Source of the DNA: Mesorhizobium sp. LSJC280B00
GTDB lineage: Bacteria > Pseudomonadota > Alphaproteobacteria > Rhizobiales > Rhizobiaceae
Assembly: GCF_000502835.1 (NCBI RefSeq)
Contig: NZ_AYVL01000009.1
Location: forward strand, 1 to 64,000
DNA: 64,000 nt
Direction of reading: 5' to 3'
This document shows, one piece after another, positions 1 through 8,654 of the stretch. Below the pieces are notes generated by a model. The model was not told the origin of the DNA and searched no databases. It worked only from the letters and a program-made list of their open reading frames with translations. A program made the position numbers and the translations under genes. How positions within the stretch are numbered: the first letter of the stretch is position 1; each line of letters starts with the position of its first letter.

Positions 1-1038
1 CGCACAGCGTACGGCCCGCGCCGGGCCGTCGAAGCGCGCCATCATCAGCTCGCCATTCGTGCCGGCCGGGCGGCCGCCATGGCGCCCGACCAGCAGCCGC
101 CATGTTTCCTGAAAACGCTGGCTGCGCTCGCTCCACATGCGGTCGCCAAGCCGCGCCGTGTCGTAGATCCGGGTGACCAGCAGTGCAGCCAGCACGCGCT
201 CGGCCTCGGCAACGGCGCGCGCTCCGGTCAGGAATTCCTCGATCAGATCGGCCACCCGGTCGACATCGCCGGTCCAGATCGGGTGGTCGCGCCCGGCCAC
301 CTCGACCAGCCGCGAATTCGGGATCTTCCTTGCCAGGAAGCGGCTGGCCTCCGGGTCGACGCGCGCATCGTTGCGGCGATGGATGAGCAGCGTCGGTGCG
401 CTGATCGCCGCCAGCACACCGCGCACGTCGATAGCCGCATTCATGCGGGCCAGGGCGATTGCCGCGGTCGGGCTCGCCGACAGCCGCTCGAAGCGCGCCC
501 ACCATGTGGCGAAACGCGGATCGTCGACGCGGCCGGGCGCGAAATGCGGCAGGGTGGCGCCGGTGCCCCATGCGGTCTCCGCCGTCGCGATGAACGCCTC
601 CAGGCGCTCCGGCGGCATCACCCATTTGTGGAAATGCGCATAGCCGCCATAAAGCGCCAGCGCCCGCGTCCGCTCCGGGTAGGTGGCGGCGAACAGCATT
701 GCCATCGGCGCGCCTTCCGAAGCGCCGAGCAAGGCGGCGCGGCCGCTGCCGGTCGCATCCATCACCGCGCGCACATCGTCCATGCGGGTTTCGAGGCTGG
801 GCAGGTGGTGGACATCGACGCGGTCGGACAGACCGGTGCCGCGCTTGTCGAACAGGATCAGCCGTGAGAACGCGGAAAGCCGCTTCAACAGCCGGGTGTA
901 GCCCTCGTCTTCCCAGTGCAGGTCGAGATTGGAAATGAAACCCGGCACGAAGACGAGATCGAGCGATCCCTGGCCGACCACCTGATAGGCGATCCGCACG
1001 TCGCCACTGAGCGCGTATCGAGTTTCGATCGGCCTCAC
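1..1038 (-). CDS. Alpha/beta hydrolase fused to a degenerate class III cyclase-like domain (3' end outside window)
   Basis: The reverse strand is open from a GTG at 1038 to the window edge. The GTG has a GGCGGA ribosome site 6 nt upstream and the protein begins VRPIETRYALSGDVRIAYQV. Residues 1-270 form an alpha/beta hydrolase with nucleophile elbow GASEG. A C-terminal segment then resembles the class III adenylate/guanylate cyclase domain found in this rhizobial fusion family, ending FDGPARAVRCA at the edge. In usual members the first metal-binding aspartate lies in a TDI-like motif; here the aligned stretch reads LVTRIYDTAR. The second metal site (normally GDG) reads GEL. The cyclase part may therefore be catalytically dead, acting as a structural or ligand-sensing domain. 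The physiological substrate is unknown. The C-terminus cannot be judged because the gene runs out of the window. Confidence 0.8.
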   Translation of the reverse strand, partial: MRPIETRYALSGDVRIAYQVVGQGSLDLVFVPGFISNLDLHWEDEGYTRLLKRLSAFSRLILFDKRGTGLSDRVDVHHLPSLETRMDDVRAVMDATGSGRAALLGASEGAPMAMLFAATYPERTRALALYGGYAHFHKWVMPPERLEAFIATAETAWGTGATLPHFAPGRVDDPRFATWWARFERLSASPTAAIALARMNAAIDVRGVLAAISAPTLLIHRRNDARVDPEASRFLARKIPNSRLVEVAGRDHPIWTGDVDRVADLIEEFLTGARAVAEAERVLAALLVTRIYDTARLGDRMWSERSQRFQETWRLLVGRHGGRPAGTNGELMMARFDGPARAVRCA

Positions 1039-1142
1039 GAGTTGTCCGCCCGACCCGACGAATTCTTGTCGCGGACCATAGCAGAGGCGCGCAGCTTGCG
1101 GCAGATGAAACTTTAGAGAGCGTGAATGTGGGCCCGCGGCGC

Positions 1143-1451
1143 CTACTTCTGTGACGCGGCGGTTGTCTCGGTGTTCGCTCCGCCAGCGCTGAAACCTGCG
1201 CCCTCCGGCGCGCCCGGCCGCTTGATGTGTGGCGCTGCCGCGACGACAAGCTCGTTGAACCCATCGCCGCCGCTGTCAAGCATCTCGAACAATTGCCGGC
1301 GCATCCTCGGCTCCCAGAACTTGTTGATGTGCTCGGCGACGCCGGCAATGCCTTGCTCGCGCGGCTTTGAGTGGAAAAAGGCGGCGATCTGGTTGGCCAT
1401 GCGAACCAGCTTTTCGCTGGTGCTCATGAGGTGGCCCTCGTCATGCGACAT
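1143..1451 (-). CDS. fdsD: Formate dehydrogenase subunit delta
   Basis: This is a small protein (about 102 aa) of the FdsD family, an accessory subunit of soluble molybdenum NAD-dependent formate dehydrogenase. The family core is visible: KLVRMANQIAAFF followed by VAEHINKFWEPRMRRQ. It is the last gene of the fds operon. The ATG at 1451 overlaps the end of fdhD by 11 bp, which suggests translational coupling. A second ATG at 1427 has a better-spaced GAGGG site and would give a 94-residue protein starting MSTSEKL; a TTG at 1460 is less likely. The C-terminal 25 residues are variable and rich in Ala and Gly. Family knowledge places the protein in assembly or stability of the complex rather than catalysis. 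Confidence 0.88.
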   Translation of the reverse strand: MSHDEGHLMSTSEKLVRMANQIAAFFHSKPREQGIAGVAEHINKFWEPRMRRQLFEMLDSGGDGFNELVVAAAPHIKRPGAPEGAGFSAGGANTETTAASQK

Positions 1452-2268
1452 GCTTGGCAACTCCGGAAACCACTCGGTCAGGATGGGTGAAAATATCGAA
1501 ATCGTCGCCGCGCACCAGCGCCACCAGCGTCATGCCGGAATCGTCCGCGGTGCGGATGGCAAGTGCGGTCGGCGCCGAGACGGCAATGATGAAGGCAGCG
1601 CCGATCGCCGCGGTCTTCTGCACCATCTCGACCGAAACGCGCGACGTGACGACGACGGCCCCCGACCTGCCGTCGATACCGGCTTTGGCCAGCGCGCCAG
1701 CCAGCTTGTCCAGCGCGTTATGGCGGCCGACATCCTCGCGCGCCATGACGATGCCCTTGCCGGGAAGGTAAAAACCGGCGGCGTGGACGGCACCGGTCTC
1801 GGCGTGCAGCGGCTGCAGCTTCGACAAAAGCTTGACCGAGCGGACGATGTCATCGGCCTGAAGTGTAAGTTGCGACGCACCGACCGGGTTTACCGAGCGC
1901 ATTGCCTCTTCGATCGATTCGATGCCGCACAGCCCGCAGCCGACCGGGCCGGCCAGGCGTCTGCGACGCGTTTCGAAGCGGGTGTTGGCCTGGTCCTTCA
2001 GCCGGATCTGGATATCGATGCCGGCGCCGTGATCCTCGACCTCGATCGCTTCGATTTCGTCCGGCGAGGCAATGATGTCTTCGGTCAGCGAGAAGCCGAG
2101 CGCGAAATCCTCGAAATCAGCCGGGCTTGCCATCATCACTGCATGCGTGGTGCCGGCAAAGGAGAACGCTACCGGCGTCTCTTCCGGCACCATGCGGTTG
2201 GCGGCCGCAGTGCCGCCGGCGCGGCGCGCGAGGCGGCTGATCTGTGTGACAGCACGACGTTTGGGCAT
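1441..2268 (-). CDS. fdhD: Formate dehydrogenase accessory sulfurtransferase FdhD
   Basis: FdhD moves sulfur from a cysteine desulfurase to the molybdenum cofactor, a step needed for active formate dehydrogenase. The protein (275 aa) carries the family's paired cysteines in the CGLCG motif at about residue 130, and conserved blocks SFAGTTHAVMMASPADFEDF and GREDVGRHNALDKL. The length is normal. ATG 2268 is preferred over the GTG immediately before it. The gene sits between fdsA and fdsD in the same orientation. It is separated from fdsA by about 200 bp that hold a palindromic repeat, so its expression may depend on read-through of that structure. Confidence 0.95.
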   Translation of the reverse strand: MPKRRAVTQISRLARRAGGTAAANRMVPEETPVAFSFAGTTHAVMMASPADFEDFALGFSLTEDIIASPDEIEAIEVEDHGAGIDIQIRLKDQANTRFETRRRRLAGPVGCGLCGIESIEEAMRSVNPVGASQLTLQADDIVRSVKLLSKLQPLHAETGAVHAAGFYLPGKGIVMAREDVGRHNALDKLAGALAKAGIDGRSGAVVVTSRVSVEMVQKTAAIGAAFIIAVSAPTALAIRTADDSGMTLVALVRGDDFDIFTHPDRVVSGVAKHVA

Positions 2269-2276
2269 CACGCGGC

Positions 2277-2447
2277 ACCCCCCTCTGGCCTGCCCTCTTT
2301 GTCATCATTTGGCATCTCCCCCTCAAGGGGGGAGATCGGCAGTTCAGGCGTCGCGGCGCACCTTTCGACTTTGGTGATTGGCGAAAGTCGAGATGACATC
2401 CAATCTCCCCCCCTGAGGGGGAGATGGCCGGCAGGCCAGAGGGGGGT
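2277..2447. repeat. Palindromic intergenic repeat, copy 1
   Basis: This is a 171-bp element bounded by a perfect 18-bp inverted repeat, ACCCCCCTCTGGCCTGCC and its complement. Inside, each arm holds its own hairpin (an ATCTCCCCCTC-type arm facing GAGGGGGAGAT). The centre holds a CGACTTT/AAAGTCG hairpin next to a conserved TTGGCGAAAG core. Closely similar copies lie at 37612-37767 and 60048-60207. It fills the fdsA-fdhD gap and codes for nothing convincing. It is probably a rhizobial mosaic or MITE-like repeat. Confidence 0.85.
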
Positions 2448-2470
2448 ACTCCGGCACGAAACCAAAACCG

Positions 2471-5383
2471 CTACTCCGCTGCTTGCAGCGGGGCGATGCG
2501 GCGGCTTTGCTTTGCCTGCTCGTCATAGTCGCGCTGCCATTCCGACGGGCCGTTGGATGCACCCACCTGCACCGCGGTCACCTTGTATTCCGGGCAGTTG
2601 GTCGCCCAGTCGGAGAAGTCGGTGGTGATGACGTTAGCCTGGGTGTCGGGATGGTGGAAGGTCGTATAGACGACGCCCGGCGACACCCGCTCGGTGATCA
2701 GCGCGCGCAGCGTCGTCTCGCCGGAGCGGCTGGTCAGCCGCACCCAGTCGCCGTCGCGCAGGCCGCGATTTTCGGCATCGTGCGGATGGATCTCCAGCCG
2801 GTCCTCGCTATGCCAGACCACATTGTCGGTGCGCCGGGTCTGCGCGCCGACATTGTATTGCGACAGGATGCGGCCGGTGGTCAGCAGCAGCGGGAAGCGC
2901 GGTCCGGTCCTTTCGTCGGTCGCGACGTATTCGGTGCGGATGAACTTGCCCTTGCCGCGCACGAAGCCGCCGATATGCATGATCGGCGTGCCTTCCGGCG
3001 ACTTCTCGTTGCAGGGCCACTGCACCGAGCCCACCCGGTCGAGAAGGTCGAAGGAAACGCCGGCGAAACTTGGTGTTGTCTTGGCGATCTCGTCCATGAT
3101 CTGGGACGGATGCGTGTAGTTCCAGCCGAGGCCGAGCGCCTTGGCGAGCTCCTGCGTCGTTTCCCAGTCGGCATAGCCGCATTTCGGCTCCATCACCTTG
3201 CGCACCATGTTGATGCGGCGCTCGGCATTGGTGAAGGTGCCGTCCTTCTCGAGGAACGTCGAGCCGGGCAGGAACACATGCGCGTAGTTGGCCGTCTCGT
3301 TGAGGAAGAGGTCGTGCACGACGACGCATTCCATCGCGGCGAGACCGGCGGCGACATGCTTGGTGTCGGGGTCCGACTGCAGGATGTCCTCGCCCTGCAC
3401 ATAGAGCCCCTTGAACGAGCCGTCGACGGCCGCATCCAGCATATTGGGGATGCGCAGGCCGGGCTCGTCGTCGAGCTTGACGCCCCACAGGCTCTCATAG
3501 ATGGCGCGCACCGCGTCGCCTGAAATGTGGCGATAGCCGGGAAGCTCGTGCGGGAACGAGCCCATGTCGCAGGAGCCCTGCACATTGTTCTGGCCGCGCA
3601 GCGGGTTCACGCCGACGCCCGGCCGGCCGATATTGCCGGTCGCCATGGCGAGGTTGGCAATGGCGATGACGGTGGTCGAGCCCTGGCTGTGCTCGGTCAC
3701 GCCGAGGCCGTAATAGATCGCGCCGTTACCGCCGCGGGCGTAGAGCCGCGCCGCGCCGCGTATGTCGTCGGGATCGACATTTGCAAGCTGGCCGACCACT
3801 TCCGGGCTATTTTCCGGCAGCGCCACGAACGATGCCCAGTCCTGGAACTCGTCCCAGTCGCAGCGCTCGCGGATGAAGGCCTCGTCGAACAGGCCCTCGG
3901 TGACGATGACATGGGCAAGTGCGGTCAGCATGGCGACGTTGGTGCCCGGCTTCAGCGGCAGATGGAACTGCGCCTCGACGTGGGCCGAGCGCACGATGTC
4001 GGTGCGGCGCGGATCGAGCACGATCAGCTTGGCGCCCTCGCGCATGCGCTTCTTCATGCGCGAGGCGAACACCGGATGCGCATCGGTCGGATTGGCGCCG
4101 ATCAGCAGGATCACGTCCGTCTGCTCGATCGAATCGAAGTCCTGCGTGCCGGCGGAGGTGCCGAAGGTCTGGCCGAGACCATAGCCGGTCGGCGAATGGC
4201 AGACGCGGGCGCAGGTATCGACATTGTTGTTGCGGAAGCCCTGCCGGACAAGCTTCTGGACGAGGTAGGTCTCCTCGTTGGTGCAGCGCGAGGAGGTGAT
4301 GCCGCCGATCGAGGTGCGGCCGTACTGGTACTGGATGCGGCGGAATTCATTCGCCGTATGGGTGAGCGCCTCTTCCCACGACACTTCGCGCCACGGATCG
4401 CTGACCTTCTCGCGGATCATTGGTTTCAGGATACGGTCCTTGTGCGTCGCGTAGCCATAGGCGAAGCGGCCCTTGACGCAGGAGTGGCCGTGGTTGGCCT
4501 TGCCTGCCTTGTAGGGCATCATGCGGATGACCTCGTCGCCCTTGACCTCGGCCTTGAACGAACAGCCGACGCCGCAATAGGCGCAGGTGGTGACGGTCGA
4601 GCGCTCGGGCAGGCCCTTCGCCAGCACGGTCTTTTCCCTCAGCGCATCGGTCGGGCAGGCCTGCACGCAGGCCCCGCACGACACGCATTCGGAATCGACG
4701 AACGCCTCGTGCATGCCGGCCGAGACCCTGGATTCGAAGCCGCGGCCCTCGATGGTCAGCGCGAACGTGCCCTGCACCTCCTCACAGGCGCGCACGCAGC
4801 GCGAGCAGACGATGCACTGCGTCGGATCGTAGGTGAAATACGGGTTCGATTCATCGCGGGCGATGTAATCGATGGTCAGCGAGCCATGGCCGGGCGCCAC
4901 GCCGTTTTCCTGCTTGACGTGGTTGCGGCCGTCCACGCCATAGCGGTTCTCGGTCAGGCCGACCGTCCTGACGACCTTGTCGAACTCGCTGGCGCCAGTG
5001 CCGGCCTTCTCGCCCCACGCCGCAGGATGGTCGGAGACGTAGAGTTCCATCACGCCGCGGCGAATGGCGTCTAGCCGGTCGCTCTGCGTATGCACGACCA
5101 TGCCTTCGCCGACCGGCGTCGTACACGAGGCCGGCGTGCCGCCGCGCCCGTCGATCTCGACGAGGCAGACCCGGCAGGAGCCGAACGAGTCCAGCATGTC
5201 GGTGGCGCAGAGTTTCGGGATTTCGACGCCCGCTTCCATCGAAGCGCGCATGATCGAGGTCCCCGCCGGCACCGTCACCGACTTGCCGTCGACCGTCAGC
5301 GTTACCTTTTGTTCTGCTTCAGAGGCGGGTGTGCCGTAGTCGATTTCCTGGACCAGCGATTTGATGTCGAATGCCGCGTTCAT
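2471..5383 (-). CDS. fdsA: NAD-dependent formate dehydrogenase, molybdenum subunit alpha
   Basis: This is the catalytic subunit (970 aa), which oxidises formate to CO2 at a bis-MGD molybdenum centre and passes electrons through Fe-S clusters to FdsB/FdsG. From the N-terminus there is a [2Fe-2S] domain (CATDML, CRVC, then ASC), two [4Fe-4S] ferredoxin motifs (CIVCSRCVRACEE and CVSCGACVQACP), and the Mo-enzyme N-terminal cluster CAYCGVGC with the partner Cys in GHSCVKGR. The molybdenum ligand is probably the Cys of ARVCHSPTGYGL. Unusually, the NuoG-like Cys3His cluster site, normally SDHPLDCLTC...DCELQ in this family, reads SDHPAAWGEKAGTGASEF. All three cysteines are absent while the flanking sequence and spacing are kept. 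The gene lies 12 bp downstream of fdsB. Confidence 0.96.
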   Translation of the reverse strand: MNAAFDIKSLVQEIDYGTPASEAEQKVTLTVDGKSVTVPAGTSIMRASMEAGVEIPKLCATDMLDSFGSCRVCLVEIDGRGGTPASCTTPVGEGMVVHTQSDRLDAIRRGVMELYVSDHPAAWGEKAGTGASEFDKVVRTVGLTENRYGVDGRNHVKQENGVAPGHGSLTIDYIARDESNPYFTYDPTQCIVCSRCVRACEEVQGTFALTIEGRGFESRVSAGMHEAFVDSECVSCGACVQACPTDALREKTVLAKGLPERSTVTTCAYCGVGCSFKAEVKGDEVIRMMPYKAGKANHGHSCVKGRFAYGYATHKDRILKPMIREKVSDPWREVSWEEALTHTANEFRRIQYQYGRTSIGGITSSRCTNEETYLVQKLVRQGFRNNNVDTCARVCHSPTGYGLGQTFGTSAGTQDFDSIEQTDVILLIGANPTDAHPVFASRMKKRMREGAKLIVLDPRRTDIVRSAHVEAQFHLPLKPGTNVAMLTALAHVIVTEGLFDEAFIRERCDWDEFQDWASFVALPENSPEVVGQLANVDPDDIRGAARLYARGGNGAIYYGLGVTEHSQGSTTVIAIANLAMATGNIGRPGVGVNPLRGQNNVQGSCDMGSFPHELPGYRHISGDAVRAIYESLWGVKLDDEPGLRIPNMLDAAVDGSFKGLYVQGEDILQSDPDTKHVAAGLAAMECVVVHDLFLNETANYAHVFLPGSTFLEKDGTFTNAERRINMVRKVMEPKCGYADWETTQELAKALGLGWNYTHPSQIMDEIAKTTPSFAGVSFDLLDRVGSVQWPCNEKSPEGTPIMHIGGFVRGKGKFIRTEYVATDERTGPRFPLLLTTGRILSQYNVGAQTRRTDNVVWHSEDRLEIHPHDAENRGLRDGDWVRLTSRSGETTLRALITERVSPGVVYTTFHHPDTQANVITTDFSDWATNCPEYKVTAVQVGASNGPSEWQRDYDEQAKQSRRIAPLQAAE

Positions 5384-5395
5384 ACCTGTCCGCTC

Positions 5396-6952
5396 CTATT
5401 CCGCTGCTTCGGCGACCGGCGTCGGCCGAAAGTCGTCCGGGAAATGGTTGAGTGCACTCATCACTGGATATGGGGTGAAGCCGCCGAGAGCGCAAAGCGA
5501 GCCGAACTTCATCGTGTTGCAAAGGTCGGTGACCAGCGCGATCTGCTTTTCCGGTTCGACGTTCTGGGAGAGCCGGTCCAGCACCTCGACACCGCGCGTC
5601 GAGCCGATGCGGCACGGCGTGCACTTGCCGCAGCTCTCGATGGCGCAGAATTCCATGGCGAAGCGTGCCTGCTTCAGCATGTCGGCGCTGTCGTCGAAAA
5701 CGACGATGCCGGCATGGCCGATCAGCCCGTCCTTGGCCGCAAACGCTTCGTAGTCGAACGGCGTGTCGAACAGGGCGCGCGGGAAATAGGCGCCGAGCGG
5801 ACCGCCGACCTGTACCGCCTTGACCGGACGCCCGGTCGCCGTGCCGCCGCCGATATCGTCGACGATCTCACCCAGCGTCATGCCGAACGCGGCCTCGTAG
5901 AGACCGGGATACTTGACGTTGCCGGCAATCTGGATCGGGATGGTGCCGCGCGAACGGCCCATGCCGAAATCCTTGTAGAAGGCAGCGCCCTTGTCCATGA
6001 TCACCGGCACCGAGGCCAGCGAGATGACGTTGTTGATCACTGTCGGCTTGCCGAACAGGCCCTTGTGCGCCGGCAGCGGCGGCTTGGCCCGCACCTGTCC
6101 GCGCTTGCCTTCGAGGCTGTCGAGCAGGGCGGTTTCCTCGCCGCAAACATAGGCGCCGGCGCCGACGCGCACTTCCATGTCGAATGAATTGGCCGAGCCG
6201 AGCACATTGACGCCGAGCACGCCGGCCTTGCGGGCGATCTCGACGGCCTTCTGCATCACCGCCACCGCGTGCGGATATTCGGAGCGGATATAGATAAAGC
6301 CCTTGGTCGCGCCGGTGGCGATGCCGGCGATCGCCATGCCTTCGATCAGCACGAAGGGGTCGCCTTCCATGATCATGCGGTCGGCGAACGTGCCGGAATC
6401 GCCTTCATCGGCATTGCAGACGATGTATTTGCGGTCGGCCGACGTATCGAGCACAGTTTTCCATTTGATGCCGGTCGGGAAGCCGGCGCCGCCGCGACCG
6501 CGCAGCCCGGACTCGGTCACCTGCTTGACGACCTCGGCCGGCGTCATCGCCACTGCATTCTGCAGGCCCTTCAGCCCGCCATGCGCCTTGTAGTGATCGA
6601 GCGACAGCGGATCGGTGACGCCGCAGCGCGCAAAGGTCAGCCGCGTCTGCCTGGCAAGGAACGGGATCTTGTCCGGTGCGCCCAGCCAGCGCTTGTGGTG
6701 GCCGCCGGTGAGGAAGCCGCAGTCGAACAGGCTTTTGACGTCGGAGGGCTTCACCGGCCCATAGGCGACGCGGCCATTAGCTGTTGCCACTTCGACCATC
6801 GGCTCGAGGAAATAGGCGCCGCGCGAGCCGTTGCGCACGATCTTGGCCTCGATGCCGCGCTCGGCCAATTCCGCACGAACCGCCTTGGCGACCTTTTCCG
6901 CACCGAGCGCCAGCGCGCCGGAATCGCCGGGAATATAGATACGCGGGATCAT
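5396..6952 (-). CDS. fdsB: Formate dehydrogenase subunit beta (FMN/NAD-binding, NuoF-like)
   Basis: FdsB (518 aa) receives electrons from formate oxidation and reduces NAD+ at FMN. The N-terminal ~100 residues are a thioredoxin/NuoE-like extension typical of diaphorase subunits. The NuoF part follows, with FMN-binding GLRGRGGAGFPTG at about residue 170, NAD-binding GAGAYVCGEETAL at about 270, and the [4Fe-4S] motif ESCGKCTPCRIGSTRG near 435 with a distal Cys in GSLCALGG. Length is usual. Its start overlaps the end of fdsG by 4 bp and its stop lies 12 bp before fdsA, so the three structural genes form one transcript. Confidence 0.96.
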   Translation of the reverse strand: MIPRIYIPGDSGALALGAEKVAKAVRAELAERGIEAKIVRNGSRGAYFLEPMVEVATANGRVAYGPVKPSDVKSLFDCGFLTGGHHKRWLGAPDKIPFLARQTRLTFARCGVTDPLSLDHYKAHGGLKGLQNAVAMTPAEVVKQVTESGLRGRGGAGFPTGIKWKTVLDTSADRKYIVCNADEGDSGTFADRMIMEGDPFVLIEGMAIAGIATGATKGFIYIRSEYPHAVAVMQKAVEIARKAGVLGVNVLGSANSFDMEVRVGAGAYVCGEETALLDSLEGKRGQVRAKPPLPAHKGLFGKPTVINNVISLASVPVIMDKGAAFYKDFGMGRSRGTIPIQIAGNVKYPGLYEAAFGMTLGEIVDDIGGGTATGRPVKAVQVGGPLGAYFPRALFDTPFDYEAFAAKDGLIGHAGIVVFDDSADMLKQARFAMEFCAIESCGKCTPCRIGSTRGVEVLDRLSQNVEPEKQIALVTDLCNTMKFGSLCALGGFTPYPVMSALNHFPDDFRPTPVAEAAE

Positions 6953-7428
6953 GAGCGCACCTCGGCAACGATCTCGTTGAGCTTTTCGTCGTCGAGCCGC
7001 CCGATCACCTCGTCATCCAGCATTGCCGACGGCGAGCAGGCGCAAAGGCCGAGGCAATAGACCGGCTCCAGTGTCACCGAACCGTCGCGGGTTGTCTCGT
7101 GGAAACCGATGCCCAGCAATGATTTGAGCTTGGCGGCAATCGCATCCGAGCCCATCGACTGGCAGGCTTCCGCCTGGCAGAGCTTCAGCACATGGCGGCC
7201 AGCCGGCTGGCTGCGATAATCGTGATAGAAGGTCACGACGCCGTGCACCTCGGCCCTGGAAATGTTCAGCGCCTCGGCGATGACCGGCAGCGCGTCCTGC
7301 GGCACATAACCGAACTCTTCCTGGATGCCGTGCAGGATCGGCAGCAGCGGGCCTTCGAGGCCTTTCAGCTCGTGGATGATCGCCGCGGTGCGCGATGCGA
7401 TCTCGGTACTTGCAGGCTGCATCGTCAT
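6949..7428 (-). CDS. fdsG: Formate dehydrogenase subunit gamma (NuoE-like [2Fe-2S])
   Basis: This is the first gene of the fds operon (159 aa). It has the NuoE/HoxE thioredoxin-like [2Fe-2S] fold, with ligands CQAEAC (residues ~90-95) and CLGLC (~130-134). N-terminal family landmarks LLPILHGIQEEFGYVP and VTFYHDYR are present. ATG 7428 has a clear GGAGGG six bases upstream. With FdsB it makes the diaphorase module of the cytosolic formate dehydrogenase. The 133 bp upstream, back to the LysR gene, hold a 19-bp palindrome suited to LysR control. Confidence 0.95.
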   Translation of the reverse strand: MTMQPASTEIASRTAAIIHELKGLEGPLLPILHGIQEEFGYVPQDALPVIAEALNISRAEVHGVVTFYHDYRSQPAGRHVLKLCQAEACQSMGSDAIAAKLKSLLGIGFHETTRDGSVTLEPVYCLGLCACSPSAMLDDEVIGRLDDEKLNEIVAEVRS

Positions 7429-7517
7429 GCAGCGCCCTCCCTGGTCGTGGCGGTCTTCCGCTAAGTGCTTAGGAAATCAGAGGAAACCCGCTAAATCAAT
7501 AAAGCCGATCCGTTGCT

Positions 7518-7536
7518 CGATAGAAATTTTCTATCG
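7518..7536. promoter_or_regulatory. Palindrome upstream of fds operon, candidate LysR-type operator
   Basis: The sequence CGATAGAAATTTTCTATCG is a 9+1+9 perfect inverted repeat lying 90 bp upstream of fdsG and 26 bp downstream of the LysR stop. It contains a T-N11-A arrangement (ATAG-N7-CTAT) typical of LysR boxes. It is the only strong dyad in the 133-bp gap. Assignment to the adjacent regulator is an inference. Confidence 0.5.
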
Positions 7537-7561
7537 TTCGCGGTCACCAGCCTTGTCTAGC

Positions 7562-8461
7562 CTAGCGGCGGGCGCGGAAATCGTCCGCCAGCGCCATTGC
7601 CTCGTCCAACAGCGCCGAGACCAGTGGCGTGTGCGGTTCGCGCCGTGCCGCCACCAGCCCGACGGTGTGGCTGGCATCCGGCTCGACGATCGGGATAGCC
7701 CGGATCGGCTCGGAAAAGCCGAACGTTTCCGCAAGGTTAAGCGGCATGATGGACGACCATTTGCCGGTGCGGATATGCGAAAACAGCACGATCATCGAGT
7801 TGGATTCCAATGTCGGCCGCACCTGCACGCCGGCTTCGGCCAGATGCTGGTCGATGATGCGGCGGTTCTGCATGTCGGGCGTCAGCAGGCAGAGCGGCAG
7901 CTGACTGAGTTCCGCCCATGTCACTTTGTCGCGGTCGAAATAGGGGTTCCCGACGGCGGTGATCAGCTGGTAGCGCTCGTCGTAGAGCGGCACGCTGGTG
8001 ACGCGTCCGAGCGGCTCGTTGTCGAGATAGGTGATACCGGCGTCGATGTCGAAATTGCCGAGCAGCGACAGCACCTCGATCGAGGTCCGCGACAGCACCG
8101 AGAAGGTGACGCCGGGGTGCTTTGCCCGAAACGGCGTCGTCAGTCGCGCCACCATGGCCAGCGCCGTCGGGATCGCGGCGATGCGGATGCGCCCTGACAG
8201 GCCGTGGCGTGCCGCCCGCATCTCCTCGCGCATGGTCCTGCTGTCGCCGACGATGCGGCGCGCCCACACCAACACCTGCTTGCCTTCCGGCGTCAATCCC
8301 TGGAAGCGCGAGCCGCGCAGCACCAGCATCACGCCGAGCTGGCCTTCCAGCTGCTTGATGCCGGCCGAAAGCGTCGGTTGGGTGACGCCGCACACCTCCG
8401 CCGCCCGGCCGAAATGTTCTTCCCTGGCAAGTGCTATGAAGAATTCCAGCTTATCGATCAT
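7562..8461 (-). CDS. LysR-family transcriptional regulator, probable activator of the fds operon
   Basis: This 299-residue protein has an N-terminal winged helix-turn-helix (FFIALAREEHFGRAAEVCGV, then TQPTLSAGIKQLE) and a C-terminal effector-binding domain from about residue 90. It is transcribed in the same direction as fdsG, 133 bp upstream, rather than divergently. Formate dehydrogenase operons of rhizobia and relatives often carry a LysR gene at this position, so formate or molybdenum-linked control is plausible, but no ligand can be read from the sequence. The palindrome at 7518-7536 is the obvious candidate binding site. Confidence 0.9.
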   Translation of the reverse strand: MIDKLEFFIALAREEHFGRAAEVCGVTQPTLSAGIKQLEGQLGVMLVLRGSRFQGLTPEGKQVLVWARRIVGDSRTMREEMRAARHGLSGRIRIAAIPTALAMVARLTTPFRAKHPGVTFSVLSRTSIEVLSLLGNFDIDAGITYLDNEPLGRVTSVPLYDERYQLITAVGNPYFDRDKVTWAELSQLPLCLLTPDMQNRRIIDQHLAEAGVQVRPTLESNSMIVLFSHIRTGKWSSIMPLNLAETFGFSEPIRAIPIVEPDASHTVGLVAARREPHTPLVSALLDEAMALADDFRARR

Positions 8462-8654
8462 GCCGTCGGGAGCCTGTCACGGACGCTGTGTCCGATTGTA
8501 GCGCGCAACGTCGTGGAAATCGCCTTCGGCCGCAAGCCGCCTGTCTAAATCGTCCGCATCCACATCTTTCAGCCGGCTTACTGTTTCCCGCGATGGAATG
8601 CGGCGCTATGTGAATGAGACGGGGTCGTGGACTGGACACGACGGGAGACCGAAC

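Noticed and set aside
1126..2628. 500-residue open frame on the + strand opposite fdhD and fdsD
   Set aside because: It is a GC-driven shadow of recognised genes, runs through the palindromic repeat, and its composition (Arg/His-rich) matches no family.
4976..5031. Frameshift in fdsA as the cause of the missing cysteines
   Set aside because: The +1 frame across the segment gives no cysteine motif, and conserved residues resume in the original frame without a length change.
3527..5074. 515-residue open frame antisense to fdsA
   Set aside because: fdsA is certain on the other strand; this frame mirrors its codon pattern.
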